Of a stretch of 33,017 nucleotides of DNA, positions 12,082 through 22,980 are shown in pieces; the first letter of the stretch is position 1; each line of letters starts with the position of its first letter. The DNA comes from Dimorphilus gyrociliatus. Lineage: Eukaryota > Annelida > Polychaeta > Dinophilidae. The notes beneath the pieces were generated by a model. That model searched no databases. It saw nothing but the letters and a program-made list of their open reading frames with translations, and had not been told where the DNA came from. The translations under genes and the position numbers were made by a program. The DNA lies in the NCBI GenBank assembly GCA_904063045.1, contig CAJFCJ010000199.1, positions 8,494 through 41,510 of the forward strand. The letters run 5' to 3'.

Positions 12082-12253
12082 GGGACTGGACAGAAAATGT
12101 CCTCAAAAGAGAGTTTTGAGAGCAAGATTTTGGATTGAAAAATGGTTAAGAGGAGTAAAGTAGCTTTTGATTTGTGGTTAGAGGGCTTCCATCTAAGGCT
12201 AGGGGTAATCAAAAAAGGTTAAGTCCCTCTGTGGACGTTTTCTGTCAGCTCCC
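12082..12253 (-). mobile_element. MITE family M, copy M1 (172 bp)
   Basis: Short non-coding element with imperfect terminal inverted repeats: left GGGACTGGACAGAAAATGTC, right the inverse of GGGAGCTGACAGAAAACGTC. Its interior matches M2 (13513) and M3 (22559) in inverted orientation; shared words include ACCCCTAGCCTTAGATGG and TAACCATTTTTCAATC on the minus strand. It lacks the CCCTAA repeats present in the other two. No clear target-site duplication was seen. Confidence 0.7.
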
Positions 12254-12514
12254 ATTTGAATTATCTTTTGAAGGCCTTTACCATTATCAATATATAAGGA
12301 CAATTCATTAAAAAGAATTTCTACACCAAATAAAGGTCTTTTTAAAGTTCTAGAATCTAATTCTACAAAATGAAAGTCTTTCTGAACCTGAGGAATTCTA
12401 ATTTCTATGAAATAACACTTTTTCTAAACTTTCACCATTATAATGCCTATGACATAAAAATCATCCTATAGTTTCCTCATTATAATTGCTAAAAAATAAA
12501 AGCTTTTCAAAACT

Positions 12515-12770
12515 GTACTTTGTTGTATTGTGATTGTAGGAATTTCGTTCTCGTCCCAAATGTATTCGTTGGTACCTCTCATTTAATATTAGACAAAAGT
12601 ACTTGTCCAAATAGGACCTCAAGTTTGTCCACAAGTATCAACAAATGAATGATATTCGTCCAAAGTTTTATATCAAACTTTCAACAGAAAGCCAGTATTT
12701 TCCAAATAAGATATGTATTGAATATTCTGAGCTTTTATCACTAAGCAAGCAGTTAGAAAACTAAGCTAAC
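12515..12770 (+). repeat. Dispersed repeat family R1, copy 2
   Basis: Second, more diverged copy of the repeat at 7900-8130, in the same orientation (TTTGTTGTATTGTGATTGTA, GTCCAAATAGGACC, CAGTATTTTCCAAATAAG). It is non-coding. The surrounding 12254-13497 shows no gene. Confidence 0.7.
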
Positions 12771-13506
12771 AACTGTTAAATTCGTAGGGTTTATATACTT
12801 TTCTAAGAGTTTAACAGTTCACAATTTCAAAGTTTGAACAATGCAAAGTAACATTTTAACACAATTGAAAGTTCTAAAAATGGTTCTGCTTTTAATTGAT
12901 TTCATTCATCCTGAGTAATTAGGTCAGATAAATTTAGATGGTCAGCTTCTTTGGTAAGATGTAACAATTTTGGTAACATTCAATTCAACCATTGAAAGTG
13001 ATAAATTGGAACTGGTCCAAAAGTCAACAATAGTTGAGTTTGACCATTTGATACTCTTTAGCTGGTGGCTAAATAAATGTTCTTAAGTGATTAAAGTAAG
13101 ACTAATATAGTTCTATAGATAATGCTAAATTCGTTGCATTTGTTTGCAAGAATTTTATATGCTCAAGTGTGTACCTGCATTGCTGCATATATGTATAATA
13201 GAATTGTGTGTACCCAGCGCACAATGCTATTGTTAAGTATTCAGATTAAATAGTATTGAATTAAGTCTATGGTTTTCTAAAAGAGCATCTACATCGAACT
13301 GAAGTGCACAAAAACTTCTATAATATCTAAAGTCTAAAGATTATTACATTGATATTTCCAAGTGCATAACAATTAAATTTTCATTATTCAAAGACAATTT
13401 TTTTAATAATGGTTCAAGATCCTTTCTATATTGTACTGCTCTTGCTTGGCAAATTTCAAAATTCAACTATTATTTAGAAATCTCAAGCACAATGCTATTG
13501 AATTGG

Positions 13507-13703
13507 ATTCTTCAGAAAATATCCACAAATTGGTGCTTTTACCCTAACCCTAACCCAGCTCTTAGCTGTACCTAAGCTTTTCCATTAGCCCTAACCTTTG
13601 GGGGAGACCCTTCTAAGTACAAATCAGTTGCTGTTTTCTTCTGTCTAGCCATTTCTCAATCCAAATTTTTGTCTTGAAATTTCTCATTTGTGGACATTTT
13701 CTG
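13507..13703 (+). mobile_element. MITE family M, copy M2 with probable 9-bp target duplication
   Basis: Terminal inverted repeats CAGAAAATATCCACAAAT at the left and the inverse of CAGAAAATGTCCACAAAT at the right bound a non-coding interior that starts with CCCTAACCCTAACCC. The flanks TTGAATTGG (13498-13506) and TTGAATTAG (13704-13712) look like a 9-bp target-site duplication with one mismatch. That length fits Mutator-like (MULE) or hAT-size duplications. Confidence 0.7.
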
Positions 13704-13907
13704 TTGAATTAGGTCTACTATTTTATAAACAATTTTTTTCAATAAATTGAGGTGCACAGTAAACATAGTTGATTTTAATACTATTACTACAAATTGAATT
13801 TTTCTGAAAAAATATTGCAAAAGTCAGAATACTTTTTTGGATTTTTTTAGCATTTTGATTGTAGAGATTTCAATAGCAATTTATTAAGAATGTTGGAATA
13901 TATATTT

Positions 13908-13917
13908 NNNNNNNNNN
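13908..13917. other. Assembly gap (10 N)
   Basis: Ten Ns mark an unresolved join immediately left of the Tc1 fragment. The true gap size is unknown, and the 5' end of the Tc1 element is lost here. Any claim about structure near 13.9 kb should allow for misassembly. Confidence 1.
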
Positions 13918-14371
13918 ACACAAAATGAAAGTAAGGAGAGGGTGACAGCAAGAAAAATTTTGAAAGAGTTAGATGTAGATGTTAGCCTATTAACCATACA
14001 GAGAGAGCTAAAAAAAACAAAAATTTATGTATAAGTGATTAGGCAAACGCCTGATCTTACAACAAATAATTGTAAGAGAAAAAGTTTCTGTCTTCAGATG
14101 ATCAGTGATAATCTAGACTGGTCTAAAGTAATTTTCACTGATGAGGCTAGATTCTCACTGAGTGGGCCAGATGATTTTCATACCTGGACCAAAGATGGCG
14201 AAAAAGATTTCAGAGTGACAAAAAATATGGGCAGAGGTGGAGTAATGGTCTGGGGACTGATAATATATGACAGAATGACAGGTTCTTTGAAAAGAGTAGA
14301 TATGAGAATAATTTAAATATGTCTCCCATTTTAATGAGTATAATGAAAAACTTTTATAATTAACTGGATTT
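13918..14371 (+). mobile_element. Tc1/mariner transposon, 5' fragment of transposase
   Basis: Translation gives the first half of a Tc1-type transposase: a remnant of the DNA-binding region (ARKILKELDVDVSLLTIQRE), then WSKVIFTDEARFSL with the first catalytic Asp, and RVTKNMGRGGVMVWG. Stops and a frame change precede the open part that starts at 14035, so it is inactive. Similarity ends at 14371. The last 91 bp (14281-14371) are repeated exactly and inverted at 16633-16723, where the second half of the transposase starts. Confidence 0.9.
14281..14371 (+). repeat. Perfect 91-bp inverted repeat, left arm
   Basis: Identical base for base to the reverse complement of 16633-16723. It begins GGTTCTTTGAAAAGAGTAG and ends TAATTAACTGGATTT. 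Both arms are Tc1 sequence, but Tc1 similarity extends only to the left of this arm and only beyond the inner end of the other. This is the signature of an inversion with a staggered, duplicated break. Confidence 0.95.
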
Positions 14372-14435
14372 TTTTAGCAAAATGTACAGATATTATTTAA
14401 AATTCAAATTGGAATTATATTCAAAAACTCCTTAC

Positions 14436-15435
14436 AAGCATTTTTAAAAAATGAGCACAAAATATTTTCTCTGTTTTCTATCTTTAAACTTGTATAATCT
14501 TCAAATTTTGGTATGTCTCCTCTAAATCCAACAATTGTCTTTCTGCCATAGAAAGAGCCAAATAGTTTATAATGCGCAAAATACGCCTTTGAACAGATAA
14601 CATTTGAATTAATTTTAGAAATGATAAAAAAGCTTTTTCTTTCAATTCTTAGCAAAGGTTCAAGGTCAGTTTTAAAAGGTCTCTGATCAATTTCTAAATA
14701 TATATCTAATGGATTAAATAGTAATTATGAAAAAAATTTAAAACAATTGAAAAAACTGCAAAACTGACAAGGTATATTTGTCCTGAAACACTTTAAACAT
14801 AAAGAGTAAATTCTCTTCTTTAAATAATTTTTTACAATTTTACTTGAATAAATTTTTTAAAATATAGATATAAAAGATTTTATGGTATGGAAAAACTTAC
14901 AATTTACAGCATTTTGCTGAAAATTCCATAGTATAGTAATTTTCCATTATTTTACCTTTGAAAAGTTACAAGAAAATAGACAAGATTTATTTGAACAGGT
15001 AAAGAAGCGGGACAAAACATCTCTATTTGAAACTTAAACTTAAGGTATAGGAATTTTTGAAAGATATTCAAGAAAAGCTTGCTAACTAACTAATTAACGG
15101 CTTGGTTAGGTACGGAGTAAACATAAAAAATTGAGGATATTTTGTCCAGCATCCGTCTTAAACATACCATTGTCATTTGGACAGATAAAACTGTCAGTAT
15201 ATTTTGTATCATAACCAAATGTATCACACAATATTACATAATGCTTTGCCTTACATTTTTCAAATTGAACAGATTCTTTTATTCCATGTTCTGAAACGGA
15301 AACAAACACTTTTCCTATAACGTATGAACGATAATCTTCTACAATCCTTAATAGGTAATTATCTTCTTTTACTCCAAATGTTTCCGGAAATAGATTTATA
15401 TTTACAACAGCAAAAATACAAACATAAATATACAT
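14436..15435 (-). pseudogene. Receptor B, exons 1-2 (inverted relative to the rest of the gene)
   Basis: Exon 1 (15435-15123) encodes a hydrophobic signal peptide (MYIYVCIFAVVNINLF) and an SRCR-like domain (LLRIVEDYRS, then VILCDTFGY). Exon 2 (14705-14436) begins YIYLEIDQ and ends ENILCSFFKNA. Both match exons 1-2 of receptor C in length (exon 2 is 270 versus 267 nt), in cysteine placement and in phase: exon 1 ends in phase 1 with T, exon 2 supplies AT, and exon 2 ends in phase 1. No continuation is found downstream on the minus strand. The matching exon 3 lies on the plus strand at 16731. I infer that these exons were flipped with the 14372-16723 block. Intron 15122-14706 is unusually long (417 nt). 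Confidence 0.8.
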
Positions 15436-16079
15436 ATTTTGAAAATTTAAAATTTTTCTTTTTTCTTGTAAAAATCAAATATGATATTTAAATGAACAAG
15501 AAAAAATTCTCTTGTCAACTAACTTTATTTACATTGCTATTTGAGTTGATAATCACACCCCTAATGGTGTTTGTTAACCCAATCAGTTGTAAATAATAGT
15601 AATAAATTAACATTATCCAGTCAGGTGGAAATTAGAGAGAATTTGTTCTACACTCTTTCAAATGAATTTAAGATATTTTTCAAACCGAAATTACAAATAC
15701 TAGCGGCCATTGTTAATGACTAATACTAACATTAAACTGTTGGTTGTTTCTCTAAATTTCACCTTAAAGATATTTTAAGCTCTTCAAAAATGTTCAAAGA
15801 AGAAATGATAAATATAGATTGTACAATCTTTTCCTTATTTGTAGACAATCAGCTCCATCTGGTGGTCGTTTGTTAGTTGTATAGAAATAGTATATTCTCG
15901 TATCTATATTGATAAGTGGTAGCTACAACTTGTAGTGTTTGTTTAGGATTATTGAATTAAACCATTTTCAAGCAATTTGCTGAAATCACATAAACAATAG
16001 TTGGCACATTTGCATATTGACATTTATCTTAAAGTTAGTTTAAATTTTTCACTAACCACCTGATTGTGGAATAAAGTAA
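15436..16079. other. Non-coding stretch inside the inverted block (ancestral 5' flank of receptor B)
   Basis: No exon is seen. If the inversion model is right, this is the original upstream and promoter region of receptor B, now separated from exons 3 onward. No recognisable promoter motif was found. Confidence 0.35.
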
Positions 16080-16723
16080 ACATCATAAAAATTGGAACAC
16101 CTCGAATTTTGAATAGGCCAACATATTAAATTTTTTCTGCATAAAATGTTAGATGAAGCTTAAATTTATATATAATTTTCTTTCAAATACAATTTAGGTA
16201 ACATTTTATATCATATTTTTTGTTTATATTATGTACTGTTTTATTGATTTTTTTTTCTTATTTGGCCACACTTCATAATAATTGGAACATCAACAAAAAT
16301 ATTCCTATTATTCCTACTTTTGAATCTGACTACCCTCTTTTTCTATGCATTGCCTGATTCTATGCCACATTCCATCATATAGATGTGGTAACAACCCTGG
16401 CTGCTCTTTTATAAGCTCATCAGAGCATTTTTTGATTTTTTCCACAATTCATCCTCTGATTTGAATTATGGACCATCATATACCAGGTTTTTGGTAAGGT
16501 GCCACATGTTCTCAATTGGGCTGAGGTCAGGGCTCTTTGCTGGACAATCAAGAGGATGGATATCATTCATTTGAAAGGCTCTTTTAGTTGTCCTTGCTGT
16601 GTGGCACCCAGCATTATCTTGCTGGAAGATGTAAATCCAGTTAATTATAAAAGTTTTTCATTATACTCATTAAAATGGGAGACATATTTAAATTATTCTC
16701 ATATCTACTCTTTTCAAAGAACC
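16080..16723 (-). mobile_element. Tc1/mariner transposon, 3' fragment of transposase
   Basis: On the minus strand the sequence reads FQQDNAGCHTARTTKRAF, then SPDLSPIENMWHL, the second and third catalytic acidic positions of a Tc1 D34E transposase. Decayed C-terminal and 3' flanking sequence follows to about 16080. It begins exactly with the 91 bp shared with the 5' fragment at 13918-14371. The two pieces therefore derive from one element split by an inversion. It is inactive. The precise outer end is uncertain. Confidence 0.88.
16633..16723 (-). repeat. Perfect 91-bp inverted repeat, right arm
   Basis: Reverse complement of 14281-14371 with no mismatch. Immediately to its right (16724) the receptor B sequence begins, seven bases before a splice acceptor. 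Confidence 0.95.
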
Positions 16724-19700
16724 AAAATAGAACAAGATGAAACTTTAGAGCTTGAAAAATACATTTGCACTCTAAAGAATAAAGTTAGAGGAAGGGAATA
16801 TTCTAGTAAATCTTATACTATATATGTTGGTGTTATTTTTGCTGCCTTAACACCTAACTAAAGAAGTAAACGTTTCAGGGAAACAATTATAAACTCTATG
16901 AATATTGTTTATACAATTCAGTTGAAATAAAAATCTCATTGAAAGTTTGTATTACAAATTGACAGCACAACAAAAAAACAATTTTAAATATTTTTTAATA
17001 TCTAAAATTCAAGAATAAAATTGAATATAAGAATTTATTTTGCAAAACTGAAAACAATTCAAGCAGTTATTGCTCAATTCGAATTCAAGAAGCAAATATA
17101 ATGTTTTTGAACATATTTTGTGATGATGAAAGAAACTCAACAAGTTTGAAACTTTAAACAAGACTATATTTAAAAATAGGCCTATAGAAAAAAAATTTCT
17201 CTACAGAAAATGAAATAAGAATATTCAATGAAAATTTACGAAATTACTATACTACTGATAAAAAAAGTGGAGATTGAAGGAGTTTTAGAGATATATGATG
17301 ATGAAAAATGGTATCCAATCAATATATTAACACTCAATGCACAGGAAGTAAATCTTTTATGTCAAAATTTTGGATATTTATCTGGAACCATTGTTGTAAA
17401 TCAAGTAAAAAGAATATTAGCATACAAGGAACATGTTTATTATGATATTCAATGTTTGGAGGATGATTTATACATTCATAATTGTACATTTCTAAGAGAA
17501 GCTTTTACAGAATTAATGAAAATGTAAACAAAAATAACAGAAAAAACACATTCAATTTTTTTAATAAGATATATGAAAAATTAATAAATTTGGTCATGTG
17601 ACCAAACAGCTCAAATTGAAAGAGATAAATTGTTAAAAACAAAAATGGAATGGTTTAATTATTTACAAAAAATTGAAAATTTTTTTCAATATTAATATTT
17701 AAATTTTATTTTAAAAATAATTGAAATTTCAATTTTCTTAGAGACAGAAATATGAAAAATTAAATTCATGAAAATTATTTTATAAAGTGTTCAAAAACAG
17801 AAAATTCTGGTTATTTTTAAAAAAAATGAAAAAAAAGAGTTTGAATTTTTAAAAATTTAATTTATAGATTGTTCACCAAATGCTCAACTGAAAATATTTA
17901 ACACGTGTTATTACATTTTTTATGAGAAGGAAAAACAATTTGTTGGAAAGTATTGGGAAAAATGTAAAGAAAGGGATTTGAATATTATGGATGAACCTCT
18001 TAATTTTGGTTCAAGAATTTTTCAATTATTATTCTATAAGAGAATATATCATTATTCATTTTCAATTTCCAATGCTGACTTACAAGATATTTATTATTCA
18101 AAAAGGTAAGACAGGAAGTATGGATTATCCATTCCAATAGGTAATTTAATGTCACGGTAGCAAAAATTTTCTCTCTTAATTTAAAAATTTTGAACAGCAA
18201 TCAAAGAAAAAGCCAACGCTACTCTAGCAACTCCGATGGATATGCCTTGGAATTTTTGGTCAGGATATCATATACAGGTAAAGAGGAGATGAGGAACATT
18301 TAATTATTAAATCATGCAAATTAGATAAATATTTGTTTTTATAGACAAACTTTAAAATTAGAATGGAGAATACTGTAATTAAACCTGAAACATTAAAAGC
18401 TTATGCTAAATATACAACTACAAACTATCCAACAAGTAAATGCTATCTTATTGAAAGAGCAACATTGCATATTCAATTTATAAAAAAATCTGTTTCGTGT
18501 AAACAATTACAAAAAAGTTTTCTAGTTTGTCAAAAAATTTCAAGTAAATTGGTGTTTTTCTTCGTTTTTTTATTACTTTGTTTAGTCACTTTAAATTAAA
18601 TATTAGAAAATAATTCATTTAGTATGGATATTTGGAAAAAAAGCCTATTTCTTTCAATACCGTGTCCAAAAAATACTTTCTATTTTTCAAATGAACATAT
18701 TTGTATTTCATTGGTAGAAGTTTGTAAAAGAAATTTTGATTGCTTTGATGGAGAGGATGAAATTAACTGTACAAACATTTTAAGATTTCAATGCCAATCA
18801 ACTAACCAATTAGTGCCGTATCAAAATGTTTGTGATTATAGATATGATTGTAATGATAAATCAGATGAGATCTATTGTGGTAAGACAAGTATTTATCATC
18901 AATTTCTTACCTCTCTAAACATATTATCTTTCCTAGAATACAAAAGTTGCTTATCTTCCCAAAAGTTATTAATATTCAATAATTTTTGAATAAATTAGCA
19001 AAATACCAGTTTTCACTATATTCAGATTGTGTAAAAATGGACAATGTTTAGATAGAGATGAATTTTGCAATAAGGAAATAAATTGTCACGATTTAAGCGA
19101 TGAAGACTGTAGAATTTATAGTTCCAATGAAACTAAATCACTAGGTGAGTAATATTTCTAAATTATTGCATTAAAATTGCCTAATACCGCCATTTTGTAT
19201 ATTAGGATGTAATCCAAAAACTCAATTTATATGTAATGGTTTATGTGAGACAAAAGATATTCTTTGCGATTTTGTATACGATTGTATCGATGGAATAGAC
19301 GAAGATATTCTATACTGTGACAACAATTTTAAATTTATCTTATCAAAAAGGTTGGAAAATATTTTCAGATATTAAATGTCTTGTAAAGAAAACATTAAAT
19401 TATAGATATGAAAGTATTAAGGAATCTAAAACAACTTGTAGTCTCTGGTATAATTCAATGGGAAATTTAGGTGTTAGAGTACGAGAACCGTTTTCTCTTA
19501 TCAAATATTGTGGAAGAGAGAATTGTTTAAAAGTTCAATTTCTATGCCAATCATCAAGATATTGTATATCAATTGAACAAGTTTGTGATGGTATTAATCA
19601 TTGTTGGTATAATGATGATGAAATGAATTGCGGTAAAACATAATTGGAAATTGTTGACAATAGAAAAAACCCTTAAAAAATTCTTTATCATCTTTTTTAA

Positions 19701-20980
19701 AGAAAATTTCAAACCTCAAGGTTATTTTAAGTGTGAAAAAGAGAGAAAATACATAAATATCAGTAAAATTTGTGATGGAATTATTAATTGTAAAAGAGGA
19801 AATGACGAATTATACTGTCCTATCAACAGTAGGAAAATTCTAAAGGAATGTTCATTTCAACTATCTTATCAATATCAATGTAAATCAAACAAAATGGAAG
19901 AGGAGAGGGAAGAACTTAACCTCTATTCCATTCCTGTTCATATTAAAGGATTACATGTTATTGATTTTAAATTGAATAATTCAATAAGCTCAACGGAAAT
20001 AACAAAATTAATAATTGTAAATTGTGAATTGGAAGATTTCTACAAAAATTTCAATATTCCAAATTTAATTTATTTGAATTTAACAAAAAATAGAATTAAA
20101 CATTTTAAATATTTACCAAATAAAAGTACTCTAATTCTACAAACTTTAGATATTTCCTTTAATCCTATAAGTGAAATCTCTAATCTGATTAGATTTGTCT
20201 TCCTGAGAAATTTAGATTTGTCATATACAAAACTAAATTCATTGGATAAAAACACTTTTCTAGAGGTTAGAATGCTGACCTACTTAAATATGAAGGGTTG
20301 TACCATAAATAGAATAGAAGAGAGTATCTTCTTAATGAATAACATATATTATCTGGATTTAACATCAACAAAACTTCCTAGCAGACAACTAAAGAATTTA
20401 ATTAAGCCTATGAAAAAGGTGAAAGTTTTAAAAAGTAATTACTTTAGAGCATGTTGCTATGCCTATAAATATTCAGAATCAATTGTTTCATGTAAGCCAT
20501 CTTCTTCAGTTGTCAATACATGTTCTGATCTGATAGCGTCTAAATATTTAAATATCTTTTTATGGTGTTTTGGCCTACTTGGAATTATTTTAAATTTAAT
20601 AACATTAACATTTCATTTTATATCAGTAAAGAAGAAATATAATATATATTACATAACAATGTCATTTTCTGATCTGTTAATTGCAACCTATTTAATTACA
20701 ATTGCATCAACTAATCTATATTACAAAGGCAATTTTTTCGAATACGAAGATAACTGGACTTTTAGCTATTTATGTAAATTCATTGGAAGTTTAATGAATT
20801 TTTCATTACTATGTTCAACAGGAAGTTTATGCCTAATTAGCTTGCAAAAATATTTTGCAGTTGTATATCCAACGAAACAATTTTTCAGTTTAAAAAGTTA
20901 ACATTTTCATATCAATTCTTAATATATTTGCGAGTTGTTTCTTTGGTTTCTTCCCAGTGTACTATTTCCAGGCAAGATTC

Positions 20981-21014
20981 TAGAGAGAGAGAGAGACGGA
21001 GAGAGACGGAGAGT
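20981..21014 (+). repeat. GA-rich microsatellite inside the 7TM region of receptor B
   Basis: A run of GAGA/GACGGAGA units starts with TAG in the reading frame of TM4 and shifts the frame before TM5. It disrupts the second extracellular loop and is part of the case for B being a pseudogene. Confidence 0.85.
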
Positions 21015-21698
21015 GTTCATTTATCCCTATTTTCTACCAAAGGAATATTTCAATAATTCACCAATTTGTTTCAAACTTCACATAAGACGTGAATCAAATA
21101 TTTCATCATTATATTCATTTATTATATTTGGAATTGGGATTTTTTTAATATCTGTTATTAACAGTATCTTCTATTTAAAATTATTCCTGCAGTTAAAGAG
21201 AGCAGGAAGTTGTTTATGATAAAAAATATTACAAAAAAGTCATTATCTAAATCTATATATTTAATTATTGTCTCAAATCTTCTCTGTTCAATACCAATTA
21301 CATTTTTAGGTAATAATAATGAAGAATTAGGCCTAAAATAGCCTAATTTCATAGTGGTTTGTTAGTTTTAGTCCCTAATCTAAAAAAATGTGTTTTTAGG
21401 AATAATTTCAATTGTATTAAATGTAAGAATGAGTAATGATCTATACTCATTGATTATCCTTGTTTTAGTTCCTATGAATTCAGTTTTGAATCCATTTTTT
21501 CATTCATACGGAGAAATTATTAAGAAATTTGAAATTAGACGGAAGAATATCATGATTCAAATGTATTAATATAAATTTTATTTTCTACTATAAAATTCTT
21601 AATTATACTATTTCAAACAAAGAGAAACAAGGAATAAGGAAATGCTGAAAAAGGAACGTTAAACGTGTAAGTTATTTCCGTTTCCGCTTAATTTTAAA

Positions 21699-21753
21699 AT
21701 ATATATATATATATATATATATATACATGCATGTGTGTGTGTGTGTGTGTGTG
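21699..21753 (+). repeat. (TA)n(TG)n microsatellite
   Basis: A simple repeat of about 25 bp of TA followed by about 23 bp of TG. It lies between the TM7 exon and the kinase-like tail remnant of receptor B, in what should be an intron. Confidence 0.95.
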
Positions 21754-22558
21754 AAAGGTCTAGAACTTTGCCAACTAATTAAAAAGAATAATTTATACTT
21801 TAAACATAAAAAAGAATTTAAATGCTTAAATTCATTTTATATGTTTCACAATCTCTTTACAATTGTAACTATTTCAAAAGAAGTATCATCTAGTATATGT
21901 TTTTGTCATGAATATAATTTCAGTTTTAATGGTAACCTTGACCTTAACATGATATTTTACAATGTAAATATTTCTTCTACAAATTAACATAGTAAAGTGA
22001 GATTTCTTGTTTTTTCTGAAGTAATAAATTTGAAAATATTTTCAGTTAAAGAAAAATAGGCTTAAATTCATGATCTTTTCAAAGAGTTTAATTCCTTTAG
22101 AAGAGGAAATGATAATGAATGATATCTTTGCTTTTGGCAAACTTGTTTGTTCATTAGTAAGAAAGAGAATACTGAGCATTAAATTAATACAAAAATGAAA
22201 ATAATTCTAAAAATAGAAACTGTTTTTTCTAAGTAAATATCTATTTGAAGTTTATTGATTTATCATCTCTGATTTACATCAATAAAGTATAGGCCTATCT
22301 CAAAGATTACTTTTAATGTTGCTTGAATTCATATATCTTGCAGTTAATCTTTTATCGATAAACGCTAGGTTTATTTTATTACTGCCCAACAAAAGTCAAA
22401 AAAGTTTCTATTATAACATATAATAATTATCACGTGACTAAACTCTTATACCCTCTTTCTAAAGCAAGAGAAAATTATTTTGTAGGCCTAAGAAGAAACA
22501 GAAGAAGAAGAATTTACATAGTTCATACTGTTTATTGAGTTATTTATAAACAATTTTC

Positions 22559-22765
22559 GGATGTGGTAGAAAACGGCCATAAATGTATGGTTTTACCCTA
22601 ACCCTAACCCAGGCCTTGTTTTTGCCTAACCTTTTTGAATACCCCTAACCCTTAGATGGGACCCTCCTAAGAACATATCAACAGTTATCTTATTCCTCCT
22701 AACCATTTCCCAGGCTGAAATCTAACTTTCAAATATTTCATTTATGGCCGTTTTCGACCGGTCCC
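22559..22765 (+). mobile_element. MITE family M, copy M3 (207 bp) with 9-bp target duplication
   Basis: A perfect 17-bp inverted repeat (GAAAACGGCCATAAATG at 22569-22585, inverse at 22739-22755) extends imperfectly outward to GG...GGTAG / GGGACCGGTCG. The flanks ACAATTTTC at 22550-22558 and 22766-22774 are identical, giving a 9-bp target-site duplication. The interior contains CCCTAACCCTAACCC and has no ORF. This is the best-preserved of three copies. The rest of 22199-22980 shows no gene. Confidence 0.85.
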
Positions 22766-22980
22766 ACAATTTTCACTCAAACACACATTTGCTTAGTTAT
22801 GCCATTTTGTAGAAATTTCAAATTCCTTTGTACACTCAAGTAATGCTAGATTGATGTTTTTAAAACAACTCTCGTAGAAATAGCCGACAATTTACATTTT
22901 TAAACTGCTTTTTCCATTTTGAAACTGGTCTGTTACGAAAAGAAAGAAATGGTTGAATTTTTGGGAGAAAACTATAAAAT

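Larger units (their letters stand above)
16731..22198 (+). pseudogene. Receptor B, exons 3 to end: SRCR-CTLD-LDLa-LRR-7TM-kinase-like pseudogene
   Basis: Paralogue of receptor C. Pieces: exon 3 (16731-about 16985), SRCR exon (17207-17525; LLCQNFGYLSGTIV), C-type-lectin-like exons (17868-18105, 18198-18277, 18345-18543), LDLa exons (18607-18879, microexon 18937-18964, 19026-19144, 19206-19319, 19369-19632), then a long exon from 19703 with LDLa, LRRs, a CC...C hinge and TM1-6, a TM7 exon (21400-21569; LIILVLVPMNSVLNPFF) and a kinase-like tail (about 21775-22198; HEYNFSFNGN, NDIFAFGKLV). Lesions: an extra A in the 7-A run at 17260-17266; a phase clash in the lectin exons; a donor reading AC instead of GT at 19320; a frameshift near 20899; a TAG at 20981 followed by a GA-rich insertion in extracellular loop 2; a frameshift near 21192; and the inverted 5' end. 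It lacks the second N-terminal module of C. Sequencing errors could explain single indels but not the whole set. Confidence 0.87.

Noticed and set aside
13539-13556. CCCTAACCCTAACCC as evidence of a chromosome end
   Set aside because: Short, and located at the same internal place of two MITE copies; genes continue on both sides.
16499-16861. A 120-codon plus-strand open frame
   Set aside because: Its first part is antisense to the Tc1 transposase fragment and its last part is receptor B exon 3; the open frame merely crosses the inversion breakpoint.
18965-18998. A 34-nt intron in the LDLa 3 region of receptor B
   Set aside because: A 61-nt intron (18965-19025) using TATATTCAG gives correct phase and matches the structure of receptor C.
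21727-21987. An 86-codon frame as an independent small gene
   Set aside because: Its start is microsatellite sequence and its end aligns with the kinase-like tail of receptor C, so it is part of pseudogene B.
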